Shown here: positions 7,028 to 11,494 of the stretch, one piece after another
Numbering within the stretch: the stretch's first letter is position 1
Layout: each line of letters opens with the position of its first letter
NCBI GenBank assembly: GCA_007124535.1
Contig: SLEY01000598.1
Span: 1-11,494 of the forward strand
Direction of reading: 5' to 3'
Length of the DNA stretch: 11,494 nucleotides
Source: Planctomycetaceae bacterium
GTDB taxonomy: Bacteria > Planctomycetota > Planctomycetia > Pirellulales > Pirellulaceae
The notes under the pieces: generated by a model
Databases searched by the model: none
Seen by the model: the letters and a program-made list of their open reading frames with translations, nothing else
Told to the model about the DNA's origin: nothing
Made by a program: the position numbers and the translations under genes

Positions 7028-8157
7028 CCGCGCCCCCCGCATCGTGAGGCCGACCGATCGGCTGCCGCGTCTTCCCCCCGATCGGCACCGCGCCCTTCAA
7101 AACAACCTGCACCGCAAGCTGCCTCCGCCGCTCGCAGCCGCTCCGCAATCTCGCGTACCACCCGGGCAAAATGCACGATCGCCGTGTAATGATCACCCAC
7201 CAATTCGCGGTGATGACCCCCCTCTAAACCGGCGGCTCGCGCCAAGGCCCGTGAATTCTCCGGCGGAACGACCCGGTCGTCCCGAGCCGTGTACAGCCAA
7301 GTCCGCGCGGGATCCAAGCGGTGCGCCAATCGCAAAGGTTCCACCGGCCAGACCAAATCGCGGAGGCGCTCGCCCTGATAACCGGCTCGCTCCAGTTGCC
7401 GCCGCATGCGGGCCGCGTCCTGCTCGCCACGCATCAATAGATCGTACAGATCGCCGCCCGCCAACAAGAGGAACACCGAATGGAAACTGGGGTCGATCGC
7501 GGCGGTCGTGGCGGTCACGAATCCACCCAGACTGATTCCATGCACGGCAATCCGATCCGCCGCGATCTCCGGCAGGATGGCGATGGCGTCCCGAGCCCGG
7601 CGGACGTCCGCCACGGCCTGCCGCAACCCTACCGCAGGGTTGTACGAAACGCCGCTCCGACGCTCACCATAATACGGCAAATGAATCAGAAAAGCGTGAA
7701 AACCTTCGGCTTGGAAAGCTTGGGCAAACATCCGACCCACCGGCATGTTCGCACCGGCCTCGTGAACCACCAGCACCGCGGGACGCGACTCCGACTCGCT
7801 TTCGCCCGAAGCTTCCGCATCGGACTCGCGCCAAGGGCGATACCAATCCACAATCACGCGGTCATTGATCGGATCGCCACTCGGCACAGGTGACGGAAAG
7901 ACCAACCGCGTTCGCAGCGCGTCACGCCGAACGCCCTTCCAACGAACCTGGAAATCCTCCGGCGTCCAGACCAATTGTTCCAGGCAGTCCCGTGCGTCCG
8001 CCTGCTCGTCAGCCGGGGGGGCCAAAGTGTCCCGGGCGGAGTAGCGTTCGAGCAACTCCGCCCCGGCGACCGAGGCCAAAAGAAAGAGAAAGCCGCCCAG
8101 AAACGCCCCGAAATGGGTGATTTTCCGCCGCATGACCCGCAAGGCTCCGTAATTCAT
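7024..8157 (-). CDS. Exported alpha/beta hydrolase
   Basis: A 377-residue protein with an N-terminal signal or anchor segment (RRK, then a hydrophobic run at about 16-32 ending AGA). The alpha/beta-hydrolase fold is indicated by VLVVHEAGA at 128-136, the nucleophile elbow HGISLGG at 206-212 (Ser209), ARDDRVVP at 291-298 (acid Asp293 or 294) and GDHY at 321-324 (His323), so the catalytic triad looks complete. It resembles the dienelactone-hydrolase/prolyl-oligopeptidase-like esterase group; the substrate cannot be read from sequence. A low-complexity acidic loop (SGESESESRP) lies at 117-126, and the last 30 residues are Gly/Arg/Asp-rich and probably disordered. The start is uncertain: ATG 8157 has GAGGA 13 bases upstream, while ATG 8133 gives a shorter, more typical signal peptide with GGAG 11 bases upstream. 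Its TGA overlaps the dprA ATG, so the two are translationally coupled. Confidence 0.85.
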   Translation of the reverse strand: MNYGALRVMRRKITHFGAFLGGFLFLLASVAGAELLERYSARDTLAPPADEQADARDCLEQLVWTPEDFQVRWKGVRRDALRTRLVFPSPVPSGDPINDRVIVDWYRPWRESDAEASGESESESRPAVLVVHEAGANMPVGRMFAQAFQAEGFHAFLIHLPYYGERRSGVSYNPAVGLRQAVADVRRARDAIAILPEIAADRIAVHGISLGGFVTATTAAIDPSFHSVFLLLAGGDLYDLLMRGEQDAARMRRQLERAGYQGERLRDLVWPVEPLRLAHRLDPARTWLYTARDDRVVPPENSRALARAAGLEGGHHRELVGDHYTAIVHFARVVREIAERLRAAEAACGAGCFEGRGADRGEDAAADRSASRCGGRG

Positions 8158-8202
8158 CGTGAGTTCACTTTCCTCGTTGTCACATCTCCGCTACGATCAG
8201 CA

Positions 8203-8232
8203 TTGGCCGTTTCCAACCTACCTCACCATTAT
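8203..8232 (+). promoter_or_regulatory. Candidate glpK promoter
   Basis: TTGGCC (8203-8208) and CATTAT (8227-8232), each four of six consensus bases, are 18 bases apart. Initiation near 8239 would leave a short leader containing the Shine-Dalgarno site. This is the only plausible pair I found in the divergent gap. Confidence 0.3.
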
Positions 8233-8242
8233 GGCCGATGAC

Positions 8243-8250
8243 AGGGAGAG
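8243..8250 (+). promoter_or_regulatory. Shine-Dalgarno site of glpK
   Basis: AGGGAGAG ends five bases before the ATG at 8256. It decides for that start over the in-frame ATG at 8238, which would place the site inside the coding region. Confidence 0.7.
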
Positions 8251-8255
8251 ATGCG

Positions 8256-9755
8256 ATGAGCCGAATCATCCTGGCGCTCGACCAGGGCACCACATCCAGT
8301 CGGGCAATCCTGTTCGATGCGCAGAGCCGCCCCATGGGCACGGTCCAACAGGAATTTGAACAGATCCTGCCCGCGCCGGGAATCGTCGAACACGATCCCG
8401 AGGCGATTTGGGATTCGCAGTTGACCGTGGCCCGCCAGGCACTTCGTCAGGCCGGATTGAGCGGGGATGACGTGGCCGCCATCGGCATCACCAACCAACG
8501 AGAAACCGTCATTCTGTGGGAACGGGACACCGGCCGGCCGATTGGTAATGCGATTGTCTGGCAGAGCCGGGTCAGCGCACCGATTTGCGACCGCCTCAAA
8601 GCCGACGGTCTGGAGCCCACTTTTCAGGACAAAACCGGCTTGGTCATCGATGCCTATTTCTCCGGCACGAAGATCAAACATTTGCTGGACCGCTACGACG
8701 GCCTGCGGGCCCGGGCACAGCGGGGCGAAGTCCTGTTCGGAACCGTCGATTCGTTCCTGATCTGGCGCTTGACGAACGGGGCACGGCACGTGACCGATTA
8801 CAGCAACGCCAGTCGCACCCTGCTGTACAACATCCACACCTTGGATTGGGACGACGAGTTGCTTGAACTGCTGGACATCCCGCGGGCCATGCTGCCGGAG
8901 GTGCTGGATTCGAGCGGTGAATTCGGTCAAACGGCGGAAGAATGGCTGGGGTGCCCCATCCCGATCACCGGGGTGGCGGGCGACCAGCAGGCAGCGACGT
9001 TCGGACAAGCCTGTTTCGAACCGGGGTCGGCCAAGAACACTTACGGCACCGGCTGTTTCCTGCTCCTGAATACGGGCAGCGAACCGATCCGGTCCCGGCA
9101 CAAGCTGCTGACCACGATCGGCTGGGGGATCGGCGGGCGGATCACCTATTGTCTGGAAGGGTCCGTCTTTGTCGCCGGAGCGGTGGTCCAGTGGCTGCGT
9201 GACGGGTTGGGATTGATTTCGTCGGCAGCGGAGATCGAAGGTTTGGCCGCTTCCGTGCCCGACAGCGGCGGGGTGGTCCTGGTTCCGGCCTTTACCGGAC
9301 TCGGGGCCCCGCATTGGGATCCCTACGCCCAGGGCACGATTTTCGGCATCACCCGCGGCACAAGCGCCGCCCATCTGGCCCGCGCGGCACTCGAGTCGAT
9401 GGCCTGGCAGACCGCCGATCTGTTACAAGCGATGAGTGCGGATTCGGGGGTGCCCCTGCAAGTATTGAAGGTGGACGGCGGGGCGGCGGTGAACAATCTG
9501 CTGATGCAATTGCAAGCCGACGTGACCGGCATCCCCGTCTGCCGGCCCCGCATCGCCGAGACCACGGCCCTGGGCGCCGCCTATCTGGCCGGATTGGCCG
9601 CGGGCTACTGGCCGGATCAGGCACACGTGACGCACGACTGGACCCTGGACCGCGAATTCCAACCCGGCTGGCCCGCCGAGCGCCGCGAGCGCGAGCACCG
9701 GCGCTGGCAACAGGCCATCCAACGCACGCTGGGCTGGAAAAGCCCCGATCTCTAA
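8256..9755 (+). CDS. glpK: Glycerol kinase
   Basis: GlpK transfers phosphate from ATP to glycerol, giving sn-glycerol 3-phosphate in the cytoplasm for glycolysis or phospholipid synthesis. The 499-residue chain has the normal family length and matches E. coli GlpK throughout from memory: DQGTTSSRA at 9-17, ITNQRETV at 78-85, VTDYSNASRT at 179-188, GVAGDQQA at 239-246, NTYGTGCF at 261-268, VPAFTGLGAPHWDP at 343-356 and VDGGA at 406-410. Glycerol-binding and catalytic positions appear intact: Arg82, Glu83, Tyr134, Asp243 (base) and Gln244. One difference stands out: the glycine-rich loop that binds the inhibitor fructose 1,6-bisphosphate in E. coli (GGKGGTR) is replaced by a shorter segment (TAEEWLGCP, 226-234). 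No glpF, glpD or glpR is nearby. The gene is divergent from the hydrolase, and a TIGR03067 gene follows after nine bases. Confidence 0.97.
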   Translation: MSRIILALDQGTTSSRAILFDAQSRPMGTVQQEFEQILPAPGIVEHDPEAIWDSQLTVARQALRQAGLSGDDVAAIGITNQRETVILWERDTGRPIGNAIVWQSRVSAPICDRLKADGLEPTFQDKTGLVIDAYFSGTKIKHLLDRYDGLRARAQRGEVLFGTVDSFLIWRLTNGARHVTDYSNASRTLLYNIHTLDWDDELLELLDIPRAMLPEVLDSSGEFGQTAEEWLGCPIPITGVAGDQQAATFGQACFEPGSAKNTYGTGCFLLLNTGSEPIRSRHKLLTTIGWGIGGRITYCLEGSVFVAGAVVQWLRDGLGLISSAAEIEGLAASVPDSGGVVLVPAFTGLGAPHWDPYAQGTIFGITRGTSAAHLARAALESMAWQTADLLQAMSADSGVPLQVLKVDGGAAVNNLLMQLQADVTGIPVCRPRIAETTALGAAYLAGLAAGYWPDQAHVTHDWTLDREFQPGWPAERREREHRRWQQAIQRTLGWKSPDL

Positions 9756-9764
9756 CGCGATACC

Positions 9765-10241
9765 ATGCAATTGATATGCCTCGTCTGCTGTGTCCTCACG
9801 GGTCCCCTGAATCTCGGCACTCGCGAGAACGATGTCCGGGAAGAACGAATGCGACTGGAGGGCCGATGGATACAAGGCGAACTCATCTTCCTGGAACCCG
9901 CCTCGGCGGTCTGGAAGCTGATCTATGGCCGCAAACTCTCAACGGATAATCTTGCGGACCTTTTCGTCAATCGTGCCACTTTGGTGGTCGAAGGGAATCG
10001 ATTCACGTTTCGGAATCACCAGCACGAGAAGCGAGTGGAAGTCAGACTGGACCCGACCCAAAGCCCCAAGGCTATCGACCTCCTCTTCGACCAGGAGAAA
10101 CCGCTCTTGGGTGTGTATGAGATCAGGGATGGCCGGCTTTTCCTCTGTATCGGCGATGAAAAGATGCGACCGGAAACGTTGGAAATCCAAGAGGGCGAGA
10201 AGAAGCGTCTTCGCATCGGGTTCCAACGACTGCGGCCTTGA
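9765..10241 (+). CDS. Small secreted TIGR03067-family protein
   Basis: A 158-residue protein that fits the Planctomycetes-specific family TIGR03067, whose function is unknown. The family pattern is visible: LEGRW at 31-35, VVEGNRFTF at 74-82, LDPTQSPKAIDL at 95-106, then GVYEIRDGRLFLCIG at 116-130 and RPETLE at 135-140. The first 18 residues (hydrophobic, with Cys5, Cys8, Cys9) look like a short signal peptide, so the protein is probably exported. There is no good Shine-Dalgarno before ATG 9765; ATG 9849, which starts directly at the conserved domain (MRLEGRW), is an alternative. It lies nine bases after glpK and is probably in the same transcript, but nothing in the sequence links it to glycerol metabolism. 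Confidence 0.8.
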   Translation: MQLICLVCCVLTGPLNLGTRENDVREERMRLEGRWIQGELIFLEPASAVWKLIYGRKLSTDNLADLFVNRATLVVEGNRFTFRNHQHEKRVEVRLDPTQSPKAIDLLFDQEKPLLGVYEIRDGRLFLCIGDEKMRPETLEIQEGEKKRLRIGFQRLRP

Positions 10242-10428
10242 AGAAGTGGGCCGAACCCGGCGCCGTAGCAGACCCCCGGACGCCGCGTCGGTTTCCGTTC
10301 GGTTCACGGCTCTTCGGGCGACCGGGCAGGAGCGCAGGGGGCAAACCTCGTTTTCCGTCGAAGAGTCGACTCGAATTGCCACCGCGATGGGTGGGAATTC
10401 CTCCCCTCCTGGGTGCCTAGTTGGGATT

Positions 10429-10476
10429 GCGAAGTCGGTACACCATCATGTCGGTCATGTTCATCTCCGACTTCGC
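10429..10476. repeat. 10-bp perfect inverted repeat with 28-base spacer
   Basis: GCGAAGTCGG (10429-10438) and CCGACTTCGC (10467-10476) are exact reverse complements. The spacer contains a smaller pair, CATG-TCGGT-CATG. There is no T-run. The right arm overlaps the end of the kinase remnant, so it may be an end or hairpin of a small mobile or REP-like element. Confidence 0.6.
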
Positions 10477-10625
10477 CGTCCTTTTGGGCTGACCCCGTTT
10501 GCCCCTCCCCGTTTGACGCCGTTTTCGTGGCCTAAGTCGAAGAACGGGACTCCTCGAAGACCCGCCAAGCGAACACCGATGGTCGTCTTGCCGATACAAC
10601 TGACCCCGGCCAAGAAAATCCTCAT
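10461..10625 (-). pseudogene. Truncated P-loop kinase remnant
   Basis: A 54-codon frame on the minus strand, starting at ATG 10625 with AGG five bases upstream, begins like a P-loop nucleotide kinase: MRIFLAGVSCIGKTTIGVRL. GVSCIGKTT at residues 7-15 is a perfect Walker A (GxxxxGKT/S) right after the first beta-strand, and GVPFFDLGHE (25-34) matches the second strand of shikimate-kinase-like enzymes. After residue 34 the similarity ends; the rest is basic, low-complexity sequence and then TGA. Members of such kinase families are usually about 170-200 residues, so about four fifths is missing. The break coincides with the repeats at 10493-10515. It is either a decayed gene or, less likely, a short peptide. 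The SEC-C gene lies upstream on the same strand, so both may once have been one transcript. Confidence 0.6.
10493..10515. repeat. Two direct copies of CCCCGTTTG at the kinase break
   Basis: CCCCGTTTG occurs at 10493-10501 and 10507-10515, a 14-base period. Read on the minus strand it is CAAACGGGG twice, next to GGGGTCAGCCC, a GGG-CTGA-CCCC-type imperfect palindrome that I associate with REP-like elements. The repeat itself is seen; the REP link is inference. Confidence 0.5.
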
Positions 10626-10983
10626 CTCTACCTGTCCCCCGCCGATTTACGGGCTGTCCCGCTCGGCTTTCCCATAGTGCCCGCCTGCTGAATGCCTGCA
10701 TCCCAACCGAATTCACGGAACCTTGATGATAGCGTCTTTCCATCGCCACAGCCAGGATGGCCGAAAGCCTCCAGGCGACCGATCGGCCCACACAAATGCC
10801 GTTACCTCTTGCGGGAGCAGCCATCTCGCCCCCATCCACGAGGTATCGGTCATTCCCGCGCACGTCGCCCAGTGTCGCACGTGTGGCGCCCGGCGGCCGG
10901 AGATCGCGGCTGTGGTTCCGGCGCTGCGACTTGGCCGGTTGACCGCGACAGGAAGGGCATCCCATGCAGGACTGCCAGCCCGC

Positions 10984-11494
10984 CTACGACGGCTGTTTCC
11001 CGCAGCAGTTCTTGTGCATTTTACCGCTGCCGCAGCGGCACCGCCGCTTCGCCCCCGTCTTTGTCTTGCCAACCGTCCGCTTTCGCTGGGCTGGATGAAC
11101 TCGTGGTTGCGGAGCGAAATCTCGGGCGTCGAGGCGGTCTTCGCTGCCCGTTCCTGCATAGCAGATTTGCTCCGATGCGCCTGCACGGATGGCTCGGCGA
11201 ATCAGCGGGGCAGGGTCGTCTCGGGCGACTTGAACGCCCCCACCCAGTCGTTGTTGCCATGCAGCCAACTCGTCACCGTCCAGAACGCCTATCGGCAACG
11301 CTGCGCCCGAGGTTGTAATGTAGTCGTCAAAGTCCAGTATGCGCGTCGCCAAGACCAGCCCTTGCCTTCCCGTTTGTGAGAATCCAATGTCGATGAGCAG
11401 CCGCACCTCTTCGGTAAAGAGATTCTGCACGTAGCAACCCACGCCCGGTTCGACGTCGCGAACGGCAAGCAACGTGAACGTGGCGTTCTGCATC
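10984..11494 (-). CDS. SEC-C zinc-motif protein, N-terminus probably beyond right edge
   Basis: The minus-strand frame runs from the right edge to TAG at 10986-10984, at least 170 codons. The C-terminus is a clean SEC-C motif, CRCGSGKMHKNCC (C-x-C-x8-C-C), preceded by a basic stretch (KRTVGKTKTGAKRR). This is the zinc-binding motif first seen at the C-terminus of SecA and since found on many unrelated proteins. The upstream part (about 1-85 of what is visible, with GVGCYVQNLFTEEVRLLIDIGFSQT and LVLATRILDFDDY) looks like a compact alpha/beta domain that I do not recognise. An ATG occurs at 11493-11491, one base from the edge, but the sequence there reads like the middle of a domain, so I treat the 5' end as missing. 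Function unknown; the kinase remnant follows on the same strand. Confidence 0.8.
   Translation of the reverse strand, partial: MQNATFTLLAVRDVEPGVGCYVQNLFTEEVRLLIDIGFSQTGRQGLVLATRILDFDDYITTSGAALPIGVLDGDELAAWQQRLGGGVQVARDDPAPLIRRAIRAGASEQICYAGTGSEDRLDARDFAPQPRVHPAQRKRTVGKTKTGAKRRCRCGSGKMHKNCCGKQPS

Larger units (their letters stand above)
10242..10983. other. Mostly non-coding 742-base region with a gene remnant
   Basis: Between the TIGR03067 stop and the SEC-C stop I recognise only the kinase remnant (10461-10625, minus) and the repeats at 10429-10515. Longer open frames on both strands (10417-10965 minus, 10692-11318 plus, 10713-11186 minus) have arginine-, proline- and serine-rich compositions typical of out-of-frame reading in GC-rich DNA and no domain marks. 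I see no terminator with a T-run after the TIGR03067 gene, and nothing clear in 10242-10425 or 10640-10983. Confidence 0.5.

Noticed and set aside
8229..9374. 381-codon open frame on the minus strand
   Set aside because: It lies opposite glpK.
10420..10490. Integron attC site
   Set aside because: The inverted repeat lacks the paired GTTRRRY and RYYYAAC core sites.
9925..10677. 250-codon open frame on the plus strand overlapping the TIGR03067 gene
   Set aside because: It is out of frame with the recognised domain, Arg/Ser/Pro-rich, and extends through the repeat cluster.
10417..10965. 182-codon open frame on the minus strand
   Set aside because: It covers the kinase remnant in another frame; the Walker A is in the shorter frame and this one has no domain.

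Overview
The window looks like chromosomal DNA of a planctomycete, probably Pirellulales-like. Three independent traits point there: a very large surface-type protein with the N-terminal LEERQLL motif (LEPR-XLL class), a small secreted protein of the Planctomycetes-specific TIGR03067 family, and a BamA-type Omp85 with a long proline-rich linker before its barrel. GC content is high, and start codons and Shine-Dalgarno sites are mostly ordinary, with one TTG start.

Layout. 1-2186 (minus) is the N-terminal 728 residues of a giant modular protein that runs off the left edge. 2187-2812 is a long divergent intergenic region with a candidate promoter and a GC hairpin. 2813-5881 (plus) holds an outer-membrane assembly locus in which BamA appears as two genes: a secreted protein of five POTRA domains with no barrel, then a predicted lipoprotein carrying a proline-rich linker and the 16-strand-type barrel. 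Next, convergent to bamA, is a minus-strand pair: an exported alpha/beta hydrolase (8157-7024) whose stop overlaps the dprA start by ATGA (dprA 7027-5891). Divergent from the hydrolase is glpK (8256-9755), followed 9 bases later by the TIGR03067 gene (9765-10241). 10242-10983 is mostly non-coding but contains a 54-codon minus-strand remnant with an intact Walker A motif, ending in a patch of direct and inverted repeats. 10984 to the right edge (minus) is the C-terminal part of a SEC-C zinc-motif protein.

How the genes work together. The two Omp85 genes almost certainly form one machine that inserts outer-membrane beta-barrel proteins. hydrolase-dprA and glpK-TIGR03067 are probably two-gene transcription units, with no obvious functional link inside either pair. 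glpK stands alone, without glpF or glpD in view. The most interesting points are the apparent fission and lipidation of BamA, the missing fructose-1,6-bisphosphate loop in GlpK, and the broken kinase gene beside the repeats. No RNA genes, complete insertion sequences or CRISPR arrays were recognised.
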